DNA of 64,000 nucleotides from Demequina sp. NBRC 110051. Its GTDB lineage: Bacteria > Actinomycetota > Actinomycetes > Actinomycetales > Demequinaceae. Position 1 is the first letter of the stretch; every line of letters starts with the position of its first letter. A program made the position numbers and the translations under genes. Under the pieces are notes generated by a model. It was not told the DNA's origin. It saw nothing but the letters and a program-made list of their open reading frames with translations, and searched no databases. Below, piece by piece: positions 18,732 to 26,929 of the stretch. The DNA is taken from contig NZ_BBRH01000009.1 of NCBI RefSeq assembly GCF_002090055.1, positions 124,001 through 188,000 on the forward strand, written 5' to 3'.

Positions 18732-18760
18732 ATTACACCCGTGTAATCCTCATGCGTCAA
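18732..18760 (-). promoter_or_regulatory. whiB2 promoter with overlapping palindrome
   Basis: On the minus strand TTGACG (18760-18755), a 17-base spacer and TGTAAT (18737-18732) form a near-consensus housekeeping promoter. The perfect palindrome ATTACAC-CC-GTGTAAT at 18732-18747 covers the -10 element, so a protein bound there would control whiB2 directly. Its half-sites TTACAC and GTGTAA resemble the BldD pattern TNACNC/GNGTNA but with two central bases instead of one. Confidence 0.75.
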
Positions 18761-18767
18761 GTCGAAC

Positions 18768-19763
18768 TTAGCGAACACCGCGCAAGAATCCGCCGCCCCA
18801 GGCCAGATGCATGGTAGCGAGCACCAACGGCATGCGGAGCGCGGCGTCCGTGCCGGCGCGCGGCGCGAGGAGGGCCGATGCCCCGAGCACCCCGACAAGG
18901 TAGGCGAGGGGAAGCGCGAGGAACCAGGTCAGTGCGGCAAGGGAGGCTGCCCACCCCACGAGTCCCACCACGAGCCCACCTCCGACCGCCACAACGACCG
19001 CCGGTGCGGCGAGGTAGCGGGCCGAGCGCGTCTGTGGGTGACGGCGCACCACTTCCCGGCGCCACTGGCCGGTGCGCCAGAACTGGCGCGCGAGGTCCCG
19101 CCACGACGCGCGCGGGAAGTACGGCACCTGCATCTGCGGCACAAACCACACCGTGTAGCCCGCGTCACGCAGACGGTAATTCAGTTCCCAGTCCTGCGCG
19201 CGGACGTAGTGGGAGTCGTATCCGCCCACGTCGTCGAGTGCCGCGCGCCTGAACGAGCCCAGGTAGACAGAGTCGGCACGGCCCGAGGTGCCGCCCTGGC
19301 GGTGACCCGCTCCGCCGAGACCCCAGACCGAGGACATCGCGACCGCGACCGCCCGCTGGAACGCCCCCTCGCCCTGCGGCACCATGCGCCCGCCCACGTT
19401 CGCCGCTCGCGTGGTGCGCAGGGCGTCGACCGCGAGGTCGATGTAGCCGCGTGGCATGTGAGCGTGGCCGTCCATGCGGACGATCACGTCATGACGAGCG
19501 GCGGCGATCGCGGCGTTGAGGCCATCAGGGGTGCGCCCGCTCGGGTTGTCCACGACGGTGATGCGCGGGTCGTCCGCGAGCGCGGTCGCCACCTGGGCCG
19601 TCGCATCGGTGGAGGGCGCCACGGCAATCACCACCTCGACCTCGCCCCGATAACCACTGGCGAGGATGGCTCGCACGCTATCTCGCAGATGCGCGGCTTC
19701 GTCGCGCACCGGCATCACCACGCTGACGGGAGGGGCGGCGGTGAGGGGAGGCAGGTCGATCAC
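18768..19763 (-). CDS. Family 2 glycosyltransferase
   Basis: GT2 enzyme of 331 residues. The nucleotide-binding start VSVVMPVRDEAAHLRDSV, the metal-binding region VRMDGHAHMPRGYIDLAV and DVGGYDSHYVRAQDWELNYRL with the catalytic ED/W motif are intact. Two or three membrane segments close the protein (AAPAVVVAVGGGLVVGLVGWAA and following), so it acts on a lipid-linked or membrane-presented acceptor. It resembles ExoA/succinoglycan-type transferases. The GTG at 19763 has TACGCT seven bases upstream, the leaderless pattern; an upstream extension of the frame is not supported. It is divergent from the first LCP gene and lies before whiB2, so all three may serve one envelope glycan pathway. Substrate unknown. 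Confidence 0.88.
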   Translation of the reverse strand: MIDLPPLTAAPPVSVVMPVRDEAAHLRDSVRAILASGYRGEVEVVIAVAPSTDATAQVATALADDPRITVVDNPSGRTPDGLNAAIAAARHDVIVRMDGHAHMPRGYIDLAVDALRTTRAANVGGRMVPQGEGAFQRAVAVAMSSVWGLGGAGHRQGGTSGRADSVYLGSFRRAALDDVGGYDSHYVRAQDWELNYRLRDAGYTVWFVPQMQVPYFPRASWRDLARQFWRTGQWRREVVRRHPQTRSARYLAAPAVVVAVGGGLVVGLVGWAASLAALTWFLALPLAYLVGVLGASALLAPRAGTDAALRMPLVLATMHLAWGGGFLRGVR

Positions 19764-19776
19764 ACCGTGAAGCGTA
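19764..19776 (-). promoter_or_regulatory. -10 box TACGCT for leaderless GT2 gene
   Basis: TACGCT (minus strand, 19776-19771), seven bases, then GTG at 19763. No ribosome binding site. Confidence 0.55.
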
Positions 19777-19826
19777 GCCCGCCATCGGCGACGCCAACCG
19801 GCCGGAGCAGGGCGCGGCGAGATAGA

Positions 19827-19868
19827 GTGCGAAGCACCTGGTGCGAAGCACCTGGTGCGAAGCACCTG
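19827..19868 (+). repeat. Three perfect tandem copies of GTGCGAAGCACCTG
   Basis: Three 14-base units lie end to end between the GT2 promoter and the first LCP gene. Each unit contains the dyad GTGC-GAA-GCAC, and each junction forms a second dyad GCACC-T-GGTGC. A TAGAGT -10-like box at 19823-19828 overlaps the first unit, so the repeats would fall at or just after the transcription start of the LCP gene, 35 bases before its ATG. Confidence 0.9.
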
Positions 19869-19903
19869 GCAATTCATCACAGCGAGCGCGAGCGGAGGCA
19901 CCG

Positions 19904-21166
19904 ATGCCCCACGACCAACAGGGCGTGGCCCAGCACGGCGCCTCGGCGTCCCGGTACGGCACGGCCACGTGGGTCGTCACCGCGGTCGCGGTCGTCCTGG
20001 CCCTCGCGATCGTGGGCCCGCTGTCGTATACGGCGCTCGCATTGAGCTCGACCGACACCGCGGATGTGCGCGACATCGCCGGCGGCGGCGACGACCCCGA
20101 TGCCGCCGACATCCCCACGGACTTCGCCGGTGGCCAGGCCATCAACATCGCGCTCATCGGCATCGACTCGCGCGAGGGCGACAACTCCTCCGTGGCATCG
20201 GACGACGTCTCGGGCATGCGCGGCGACACCACCATGGTCATGCACATCAGCGCCGATCGGTCCTTCATCGATGTCGTCTCCATCCCGCGCGACTCTCGCG
20301 TCCGCATCGCCGACTGCGAGTACTACGACGGCACCTCAAAGCCCGGCTGGACGGGGAAGTTCAACGAGGCGCTGAGCTCGGGAGGCCGCTACGGCGATCG
20401 GGGTGAGGGTGCGGCGTGCGTGATGAAGACCATCACGGAGCTCACGGGGGTGCAATTCAACGGCCACTTCGCGCTCGTCGACTTCGTGGGCTTCGAGGAC
20501 ATGGTGGACGCGATCGGCGGGATCCCCATGTGCATCTCCCAGGACATGAGCTCGGACAAGGCCAACCTCGACCTCGAGGCGGGCGCCCAGGTCCTCGACG
20601 GCGAGACGGCCCTCGCCTTCGCCCGCGCCCGCACCGGCACCGGCTTGGGCGGCGACGGCACCGACCTCGCGCGCATCGAACGTCAACAGGAGCTGCTCAC
20701 CAACATGGCCCGCAAGGTGCTCGGCATGAACCTCCTCACCAACGCCACCGACCTCAACGCGTTCCTGCGCGCCGCGCTCGACTCCCTCACGCTCGACACG
20801 GAGCTGGCCAACGCTCGCAATGCGGTGGGGCTGGCCTATAGCCTGCGCTCCTTCGACACGGCGAATCTGAACTTTTACACCGTTCCCTGGCACTATCCCG
20901 AGGATGGCACCTCGGACGTCCTGTGGACCGAGCCGGACGCGTCCGAGATGTGGCAGGCCCTCGTCGACGACGTGCCCATTTCGTCGCTTGCCGACGAGCC
21001 CGCCGTCACCGCTTCCCCGTCCCCCACGGCGTCCGGATCCGCGTCGCCGTCGGCCTCCGCCACGGCCTCGCCCGAGGCGTCCGAGCCCGCCGAGCCCGAC
21101 CCCAGTGCGTCGCCCGTGCGCGAGAGCGAGCAGGACATTCTGGACTCGTGCGTGATCCCCGAGTAG
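19904..21166 (+). CDS. LCP (LytR-CpsA-Psr) family glycopolymer ligase, first of a tandem pair
   Basis: Membrane-anchored phosphotransferase of 420 residues that attaches lipid-linked secondary wall polymers to peptidoglycan on the outer face of the membrane. One membrane segment at about residues 22-45 is followed by the LCP domain: NIALIGIDSREG, GDTTMVMHI, SIPRDSRV with the active-site arginine, and the C-terminal half with ALAFARARTGTGLGGDGTDL and RIERQQELL. The last 70 residues are a Ser/Pro/Ala/Glu linker ending in a conserved DSCVIPE tail, matched in the next gene, with extra cysteines in IADCEYY, AACVMK and PMCISQ that could form disulphides. GGAGG precedes the ATG at 19904. The close paralogue downstream indicates duplication. 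Confidence 0.93.
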   Translation: MPHDQQGVAQHGASASRYGTATWVVTAVAVVLALAIVGPLSYTALALSSTDTADVRDIAGGGDDPDAADIPTDFAGGQAINIALIGIDSREGDNSSVASDDVSGMRGDTTMVMHISADRSFIDVVSIPRDSRVRIADCEYYDGTSKPGWTGKFNEALSSGGRYGDRGEGAACVMKTITELTGVQFNGHFALVDFVGFEDMVDAIGGIPMCISQDMSSDKANLDLEAGAQVLDGETALAFARARTGTGLGGDGTDLARIERQQELLTNMARKVLGMNLLTNATDLNAFLRAALDSLTLDTELANARNAVGLAYSLRSFDTANLNFYTVPWHYPEDGTSDVLWTEPDASEMWQALVDDVPISSLADEPAVTASPSPTASGSASPSASATASPEASEPAEPDPSASPVRESEQDILDSCVIPE

Positions 21167-21243
21167 CCGGATGTTCATGTGAGTCGTTGTCTATGCCGAT
21201 AATGGTGGCGTAGCACCGGCGCTGCGGCATGCGAAGCGTGCGC

Positions 21244-21269
21244 GGAACCCGAGGCCGGTCCCGCGCGTT
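21244..21269 (+). promoter_or_regulatory. Possible ECF sigma promoter before the second LCP gene
   Basis: GGAAC (21244-21248) and CGTT (21266-21269) are separated by 17 bases, close to the GGAACY-N15/16-CGTT pattern of envelope-stress ECF sigma factors. The overlapping TAGCGT at 21269-21274 could also be a housekeeping -10 box. The ATG-proximal leader would be about 40 bases. Confidence 0.4.
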
Positions 21270-21318
21270 AGCGTCGCGTGCCGCCACCGCGCCACCAGCA
21301 TCCGAGGAGGACTACCCC

Positions 21319-22608
21319 GTGAGCCCAGCACCCACGAGGTCACGCGCGCGCCACGGCGCCCGCACCGCGCATCGGCGCGTATTGGTCGGCCTCGCGAGCG
21401 GCGTCGCGGCCCTCGCGGGATTCGCCCTCGTCTACGGCGGCACCTCCGCCCTCCTACTGCAGGGCTCCTTCGAGACGCACGACACCAGCTCGCTGCTGGC
21501 CAGCGGCGAGGGAGAGACCGCCGTCGTCGGCGACTCCCCCAACGACTTCGCCGCGGGCGAGCCGCTCAACATCGTGCTGATCGGCACCGACGAGCGCAAC
21601 GGCGAGAACGCCGAGATCGGCGGCGACGTTGCGGGCGGCATGCGCGGCGACACCACCATGGTCATGCACATCAGCGCCGACCGCTCACGTATAGACGTCG
21701 TGTCGATCCCCCGCGACTCGCGCGTGAAGATCTCCGACTGCAAGATGTACGACGGCTCCGTCGTGAAGGGCTGGACCGCGAAGTTCAATGTCGCTCTGGC
21801 CAACGGCGGCAAGAACGGCGACCGCGGCGAGGGCGCCGCATGCGTGATGCAGACCATCATGGACCTCACGGGCGTCGACCTGGGCGGCCACTTCGTCATG
21901 GTCGACTTCTCCGGCTTCGAGGACATGGTCGACGCCATCAAGGGCGTGCCCATGTGCATCACCCAAGACATGACGTCCAAGAAGGCCAAACTCGACCTCG
22001 AGGCCGGCGCGCAGGTCCTCGACGGAGAGACGGCCCTCGCGTTCGCCCGCGCCCGCACCGGCACTGGCCTGGGCGGCGACGGTACGGATCTTGCGCGCAT
22101 CGAGCGCCAGCAGGAGCTGCTGACCAACACCGCCCGCAAGGTGCTCGGCATGAACTACCTCACCGACGTGTCCGAGCTCACGCAGTTTGTGCGTGCCGGC
22201 GCCGAGTCGCTGTCCATGGACTCCGAGATGGGCTCGCTGAACAACATCATCGGCCTCGCGTACTCGCTGCGGAACTTCGAGACGAGCAACCTGAACTTCT
22301 ACACCGTGCCGTGGCACTACCCCGGCGACGGTCAGGGCGACGTGGTGTGGACAGAGCCGGAGGCGACGGCGATGTGGCAAGCCATCATCGACGACGTCCC
22401 GATCGAGTCGACCGACCCCACGGTCGAGAACCCGACCGCGGAGCCGTCGGCCGAACCGTCCGTCACGGCCTCGCCGGACGCCACCGCCTCGGCCGAGCCC
22501 AGCGCGACCCCGTCCGAGACCGCCACCACCCCCACGCCGTCCGTGAGCCCCTCTCCCCTGCGCGAGACGCAGGAGGAGATCCTCGAGGGCTGCGTGATCC
22601 CGGAGTAG
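21319..22608 (+). CDS. LCP (LytR-CpsA-Psr) family glycopolymer ligase, second of a tandem pair
   Basis: Second LCP enzyme, 429 residues, with the same plan: membrane segment near residues 22-46, then NIVLIGTDERNG, GDTTMVMHI, SIPRDSRV, ALAFARARTGTGLGGDGTDL, the Thr/Pro/Ala/Glu-rich linker and a terminal EGCVIPE. The core is so similar to the upstream gene, also at DNA level across the ARARTG region, that this is a fairly recent duplication; the membrane anchors and linkers differ. The GTG at 21319 is chosen because GAGGAGG lies eight bases upstream. A 152-base gap with its own possible promoter separates the pair, so they can be expressed independently. A strong terminator follows. Confidence 0.93.
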   Translation: MSPAPTRSRARHGARTAHRRVLVGLASGVAALAGFALVYGGTSALLLQGSFETHDTSSLLASGEGETAVVGDSPNDFAAGEPLNIVLIGTDERNGENAEIGGDVAGGMRGDTTMVMHISADRSRIDVVSIPRDSRVKISDCKMYDGSVVKGWTAKFNVALANGGKNGDRGEGAACVMQTIMDLTGVDLGGHFVMVDFSGFEDMVDAIKGVPMCITQDMTSKKAKLDLEAGAQVLDGETALAFARARTGTGLGGDGTDLARIERQQELLTNTARKVLGMNYLTDVSELTQFVRAGAESLSMDSEMGSLNNIIGLAYSLRNFETSNLNFYTVPWHYPGDGQGDVVWTEPEATAMWQAIIDDVPIESTDPTVENPTAEPSAEPSVTASPDATASAEPSATPSETATTPTPSVSPSPLRETQEEILEGCVIPE

Positions 22609-22628
22609 GTCCCGGCAGTCCAGGACAT

Positions 22629-22670
22629 GAGGAGGGCCCCGCACGCCGCCGAGCGTCCGGGGCCCTCCTC
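22629..22670. terminator. Bidirectional terminator between LCP and purE
   Basis: GAGGAGGGCCCC (22629-22640) pairs perfectly with GGGGCCCTCCTC (22659-22670) around an 18-base loop, in the gap between convergent genes. Confidence 0.9.
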
Positions 22671-22683
22671 GTCTGTCGCCGTC

Positions 22684-23187
22684 CTACTGGCGGCGCAGCG
22701 CCTCGCCCTTGGCATAGGCGACGTCGCGCAGGTTCGCCTGGAAATCACGCATGCGCGCACGCAGGGCCTCCCCCTCGGGCCCGGGCGCGGCGCCAAGGAT
22801 TCGCGCGGCCAAGAGACCAGCGTTGCGCGCGCCGCCGATCGAGACGGTCGCGACGGGGACGCCGGCGGGCATCTGGACGATGCTGAGGAGCGAGTCCATG
22901 CCGTCCAGGTGCTTGAGCGCCACCGGCACGCCGATGACCGGCAGGGTGGTCACCGATGCGAGCATGCCCGGCAGGTGCGCCGCTCCTCCCGCGCCCGCGA
23001 TGATGGCGCGCAGCCCGCGCGACTCGGCGTCACGGCCGTACGCGATCATCTCCTCCGGCATGCGGTGCGCGGAGACCACGTCCTTCTCATAGGGAATCGC
23101 GAACTCGTCGAGAGCCTCGGCCGCGGCCACCATGGTGGGCCAGTCCGAGTCGGATCCCATGACGATGCCGACGATGGGGTCACTCAT
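22684..23187 (-). CDS. purE: N5-carboxyaminoimidazole ribonucleotide mutase
   Basis: Cytoplasmic purine biosynthesis enzyme converting N5-CAIR (made by PurK) to CAIR. Length 167 residues, typical of class I PurE. The N-terminal [13 protein letters not shown] binds the phosphate, [11 protein letters not shown] carries the catalytic histidine region, and [14 protein letters not shown] with PVIGVPV are intact. The ATG at 23187 overlaps the purK stop as ATGA, so the two subunits of the pathway are made together. A shared terminator with the convergent LCP gene lies just downstream. Confidence 0.97.
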   Translation of the reverse strand: MSDPIVGIVMGSDSDWPTMVAAAEALDEFAIPYEKDVVSAHRMPEEMIAYGRDAESRGLRAIIAGAGGAAHLPGMLASVTTLPVIGVPVALKHLDGMDSLLSIVQMPAGVPVATVSIGGARNAGLLAARILGAAPGPEGEALRARMRDFQANLRDVAYAKGEALRRQ

Positions 23188-24329
23188 GCTGGTGCTCCGT
23201 CCCGCACGACGGCCGCCGCTGCCACCGCCCGCTCATAGGTCTCGGCGCGCTCGGCGCCCGAGAGATTCACGTGTCCCACCTTGCGGCCCGGGCGCACGTC
23301 CTTGCCATACAGGTGAATCTTGGCGGCGGGGTCGGACACCTCGGCCAACGCCGACTCCAGGTCGCCGCGGCGACCACCCAACACGTTCGCCATCACGGTC
23401 CACGGCTGGGTGGGGCGCGTGTCGCCCAAGGGCAGGTCGAGCACCGCGCGCAGGTGCTGCTCGAACTGTCCAGTGACCGCGCCGTCCATGCTCCAGTGGC
23501 CAGAGTTGTGCGGGCGCATGGCGAGTTCGTTGATGAGGATTCCCTCGGCGGTCTCGAACAGCTCGACGGCGAGCGCGCCCGTGACGTCCAGCTCGGTCGC
23601 AATCACCGTGGCGATGCGTTCGGCCTCGACCGCAAGCGCGGGATCGAGGCCCGGCGCGGGCGCCGTCACCTCGGAGCACACGCCGTCGCGCTGAATCGAC
23701 TCGACCACGGGCCACGTGCGGGCCTCGCCCGAGGGGCGCCGCGCGATCTGGATCGCGAGCTCGCGCGTGAACGGCACCTTGGCCTCGAGCAGCAGGCGCG
23801 GCCCTCCCTCGGCGGCGGCCTCGAGCCACGCGTGAGCGTCGGCTACCGAGCGCACCACCATCACGCCCTTGCCGTCGTAGCCGCCACGAGCGGTCTTGAG
23901 GATCGCTTCCCCGCCGTGAGCATCGAGGAAGGCGGCGACGTCCTCGTCACTGCGCGCCTCGGCCCACGCGGGGTTGGGAAGTCCCAACTGGTCCATGCGC
24001 TCGCGCATCGCGATCTTGTCCTGCGCGAAGTGCAGCGCGTCGAGACCAGGACGCACGGGCACGCCCGCGGCCTCACAGGCCTCGAAGACCTCGGCGGGGA
24101 TGTGCTCGTGCTCAAACGTCACGACTGCGGGGGTCGGAGCGGCGAGCAGCCGCGCGATGGCATCGGGGTCGGCGGGCAGGCCCACGACGGTCTCGTGGGC
24201 GGGCGCCGCGGCCGCGGCGGAGTCCGATTCGACGAGGACCCTCAGGGTCACGCCGAGGGCCGTCGCGGCAGGCGCCATCATGCGCGCGAGCTGGCCTCCG
24301 CCGATCACGGCGACGATGGGGGAAGTCAT
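23184..24329 (-). CDS. purK: N5-carboxyaminoimidazole ribonucleotide synthase
   Basis: ATP-grasp enzyme, 381 residues, that carboxylates AIR with bicarbonate to N5-CAIR in purine synthesis. The start [14 protein letters not shown], the ATP-grasp elements [11 protein letters not shown] and [28 protein letters not shown] with metal-binding acidic residues, and the C-terminal KIHLYGK...RKVGHVNL are all present. The ATG at 24329 is six bases from a TAGGGT box, so its mRNA is probably leaderless. It diverges from gtrA with only 34 bases between start codons. Gene order purK-purE with adjacent gtrA is conserved in mycobacteria. Confidence 0.97.
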   Translation of the reverse strand: MTSPIVAVIGGGQLARMMAPAATALGVTLRVLVESDSAAAAAPAHETVVGLPADPDAIARLLAAPTPAVVTFEHEHIPAEVFEACEAAGVPVRPGLDALHFAQDKIAMRERMDQLGLPNPAWAEARSDEDVAAFLDAHGGEAILKTARGGYDGKGVMVVRSVADAHAWLEAAAEGGPRLLLEAKVPFTRELAIQIARRPSGEARTWPVVESIQRDGVCSEVTAPAPGLDPALAVEAERIATVIATELDVTGALAVELFETAEGILINELAMRPHNSGHWSMDGAVTGQFEQHLRAVLDLPLGDTRPTQPWTVMANVLGGRRGDLESALAEVSDPAAKIHLYGKDVRPGRKVGHVNLSGAERAETYERAVAAAAVVRDGAPA

Positions 24330-24341
24330 GGCTGCACCCTA
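24330..24341 (-). promoter_or_regulatory. -10 box TAGGGT for leaderless purK
   Basis: TAGGGT (minus strand, 24341-24336) then six bases and ATG at 24329. It lies back to back with the gtrA box. Confidence 0.6.
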
Positions 24342-24349
24342 CCCGGCGC

Positions 24350-24363
24350 TAGGCTCGACGCTC
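24350..24363 (+). promoter_or_regulatory. -10 box TAGGCT for leaderless gtrA
   Basis: TAGGCT at 24350-24355, eight bases, then GTG at 24364. Its -35 region must lie inside the purK start, and the reverse is true for purK. Confidence 0.55.
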
Positions 24364-24873
24364 GTGACGCTGCTCTCCCGTATCCGCGCCAGGGGCGCCG
24401 AGATCCTGCGCTTTGGCGCGGTCGGGATCGCGGGCATCGTGGTGAACCTCGGCGTCTTCAACCTGCTGCGCCTGGGTCCCCTCGCGCCCGACAGCGAGGT
24501 GGCCGGCGACGACGACCGCGTGGTGACCGCGAAGATCGTCGCGACCCTGGTGTCGATCCTGTTCGCGTGGGTTGCGCACCGCGGGTGGACGTTCCGCGGA
24601 CCCAGCCGTCACCGCCCGTGGGCCGAGCTGACGCTGTTCGCGGCGATCAACGGCGTCGCCCTCCTCCTCGAGGCCGGTGTGGTCGCGGTCAGCCACCACG
24701 GGCTCGGCTTCACCTCCGCGCTCGCCGACAACATCGCCTCGATCCTGGGAATCGGCCTGGGCACGATCGCCCGCTACGCGGGCTTCTCGCTCTTCGTGTT
24801 CTCGTCGGAGGTGTCGGCGGCCGATGCTGCACTCGACCCCGCGGCCGGCCTCGACGGGCCGCCGGAACAGTAA
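24364..24873 (+). CDS. GtrA family membrane protein
   Basis: Small four-helix membrane protein, 169 residues, of the GtrA family, thought to flip or present polyprenyl-phosphate-linked sugars for cell-surface glycosylation. The four hydrophobic segments are near residues 14-32 (FGAVGIAGIVVNLGVFNLL), 52-70, 84-104 and 120-142, with the conserved WVAHRGWTF between the second and third. The start is uncertain: the ATG at 24328 shares bases with the purK start codon, while the GTG at 24364 has a well-placed -10 box and keeps the full fold, so I prefer the latter. The extreme C-terminus is Ala/Asp rich and includes a GGCCGATGC copy. Confidence 0.85.
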   Translation: MTLLSRIRARGAEILRFGAVGIAGIVVNLGVFNLLRLGPLAPDSEVAGDDDRVVTAKIVATLVSILFAWVAHRGWTFRGPSRHRPWAELTLFAAINGVALLLEAGVVAVSHHGLGFTSALADNIASILGIGLGTIARYAGFSLFVFSSEVSAADAALDPAAGLDGPPEQ

Positions 24874-24885
24874 GGACGGCCGGCG

Positions 24886-26193
24886 CTAGCGGCGCCGCCG
24901 CGCCCCGCCCGTACGACCGTGCGGGATGACGGTCTCGAGATCGACCATGGGCGGCACGCCCTGCAGGAAGACCGCAAACGCCGCGGGCACGCGCTGCGCG
25001 AGCTCCAGGCGGCCACCATCGGCGGTCACCAGATCGCGCGCAAGTGCGAGACCCAGGCCCGTGCCCCGGCCCGAGGTCACCTCGCGCTCGAAGATCCGAG
25101 GAGCCAACTCCTCGGGAACGCCGGCGCCCTCGTCGCGCACCTCGATGACGATCGCGTGGTTCGCGCCCGATTCGCGGGCCGCCACGGTGGTGGTGCCGCC
25201 GCCGTGATGCAACGAGTTCTCGATGAGCGTCGCGAGCACCTGCGCGAGGCCGCCGGGGGTCGCGAAGACGGTCGCACCCGTCTCGTGAATCTCCAGGCCG
25301 CGCCCCGCGGCGCGAAACGCCTGGGTCCACTCCTCGCGCTGCTGTTCGAAGACCTGCTCCAACACCACCAGCTCCGTGCCCGATCCGAGCGCGCGGCGCG
25401 AGCGGCCCAGCAGTTCGTCCACCACGCCCACCAGCCGCTCCACCTGCTCGAGCGACTTCTCGGCCTCCTCGCGCACCTCGTCCTGGGTCGACAGGGCCGC
25501 GATCTCCTCAAGCCGCATGGTGAGGGCGGTCAGCGGAGTACGGAGCTGATGTGACGCATCGGCCGCAAACTGTCGTTCCGTCGCCAGGCGAGCCGCCATG
25601 CGGTCGGCGCTGCGTGAGAGTTCCTCGGCCACGAGGTCGATCTCCTCGATGCCGGTCTTCTCGAGCCGGGGGCGCACCTGACCCGTGCCCAGCTGCTCGG
25701 CCGAGGCCGCGAGGTACACCAGCGGAGCCGTGAGCCGGTTGGCCTGCCATCGCGCCATCGCGAGCCCTGCCGCCACGGCGATCACGCCCAGACCCAGCAC
25801 GAGCGCGACGAACTGCGCCGTGATCCAGAACACGTCCCACCAGTCCATGTACATGACGACCACCAGGCCGTCGTCCGTGACATGGCTGTCCGAGAAGGAC
25901 CGCGTGGGCTCGACGCCCGCGGTCATCTCGGAGCCGTCGGGCAGCTGGACGTAGATGTAGCTGGGAGCGTTCGTCGCATCCGACACGTACGAGCCCAGCA
26001 CGTCCTCGGTGATGGTCTCGCCCGCACGGAAGCGCACCTCGAGTGCCCGCGCGGCCGTGGTGGTGCGCAGGTCGAGGTCGCGCAGGGCGTCCTCTTTCAC
26101 GATCTGCGCGGCGACCACCGCGAGGGGGATGCCCAGCAAGATGACCGCGACCGTCAGGGCCGCGATGGTGGCGCGCAGCACGCGGCGGCGCAT
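24886..26193 (-). CDS. Sensor histidine kinase
   Basis: Membrane-bound histidine kinase, 435 residues, paired with the response regulator just upstream. One membrane segment at residues 8-30, an extracytoplasmic sensor domain of about 95 residues, a second membrane segment near 128-150, then a HAMP-like linker, the H-box FAADASHQLRTPLTAL, N-box LIENSLHHGG, and G-boxes DEGAGVPEEL and GRGTGLGLAL. It is an EnvZ/PhoR-like class HK with unknown signal. The ATG is seven bases after the response-regulator stop. The tail is basic (GGARRRR). Its stop lies 12 bases from the convergent gtrA stop. Confidence 0.92.
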   Translation of the reverse strand: MRRRVLRATIAALTVAVILLGIPLAVVAAQIVKEDALRDLDLRTTTAARALEVRFRAGETITEDVLGSYVSDATNAPSYIYVQLPDGSEMTAGVEPTRSFSDSHVTDDGLVVVMYMDWWDVFWITAQFVALVLGLGVIAVAAGLAMARWQANRLTAPLVYLAASAEQLGTGQVRPRLEKTGIEEIDLVAEELSRSADRMAARLATERQFAADASHQLRTPLTALTMRLEEIAALSTQDEVREEAEKSLEQVERLVGVVDELLGRSRRALGSGTELVVLEQVFEQQREEWTQAFRAAGRGLEIHETGATVFATPGGLAQVLATLIENSLHHGGGTTTVAARESGANHAIVIEVRDEGAGVPEELAPRIFEREVTSGRGTGLGLALARDLVTADGGRLELAQRVPAAFAVFLQGVPPMVDLETVIPHGRTGGARRRR

Positions 26194-26199
26194 GCGGGA

Positions 26200-26877
26200 C
26201 TACTCGTCGTTCTCGAAGCGGAAGCCCATGCCACGCACCGTCGTGATGAAGCGCGGCGAGGCGGCGTCATCGCCCAGCTTGCGGCGCAGCCACGACACGT
26301 GCATGTCGAGCGTCTTCGACGGGGCCGAGGAGTCCGCGTCCCACACCTCGCGCATGAGGGTGTCGCGCGAGACCACCGAGCCCGCATTCGCCACCAGCAG
26401 GTGCAGCAGGTCGAATTCCTTGCCCGACAGCTGCAGCTCCTTGTCGTCGAGGAACGCACGGTGACCCGCGACGTCCACGCGGACGCCGGCCACGGCCAGC
26501 TCGCCGTTGGCGTCACCCACCAGGCGGCGGCGCAGCAGCGCGCGCACGCGCGCGAGGAGCTCGGCCAGGCGGAACGGCTTGGTGACGTAGTCGTCCGCGC
26601 CCGCGTCAAGCCCGACCACCAGGTCCACCTCGTCCGCGCGCGCGGTCAGCATGAGGATGGGCACCTGCAGCCCCTTGTCACGGATGCGGCGTGCGACGTC
26701 GACACCGTCGATGTCGGGCAGCCCCAGGTCAAGGATCACCAGGTCCGCGTCATCCGCCGCACCTACTCCTCCCATACCCGTCCCGTGCCATTCCACGTCG
26801 TACCCCTCGCGACCCAAAGCGCGGGTCAAGGGTTCTGAAATGGTCGGGTCATCTTCGACCAAGACAATTCGCGTCAT
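26200..26877 (-). CDS. OmpR-family response regulator
   Basis: Response regulator of 225 residues with an N-terminal receiver (VEDDP acidic pocket, Asp50 in LVILDLGLPD, YVTKPF lysine) and a C-terminal winged helix ending TVRGMGFRFEN. It is co-transcribed with the downstream kinase. An upstream open frame is not part of the protein: the ATG at 26877 begins the conserved MTRIVLVEDD and has TATCGT six bases ahead, the leaderless pattern. The target genes are unknown; the divergent neighbour at 27049 is a candidate because the two promoters share a 171-base gap. Confidence 0.93.
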   Translation of the reverse strand: MTRIVLVEDDPTISEPLTRALGREGYDVEWHGTGMGGVGAADDADLVILDLGLPDIDGVDVARRIRDKGLQVPILMLTARADEVDLVVGLDAGADDYVTKPFRLAELLARVRALLRRRLVGDANGELAVAGVRVDVAGHRAFLDDKELQLSGKEFDLLHLLVANAGSVVSRDTLMREVWDADSSAPSKTLDMHVSWLRRKLGDDAASPRFITTVRGMGFRFENDE

Positions 26878-26889
26878 GAGGACACGATA
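26878..26889 (-). promoter_or_regulatory. -10 box TATCGT for leaderless response-regulator gene
   Basis: TATCGT (minus strand, 26889-26884), six bases, ATG at 26877. Confidence 0.6.
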
Positions 26890-26929
26890 CCCGGCGCGCG
26901 CGTGGACGCAACGACACCCGCGGGCGGGT

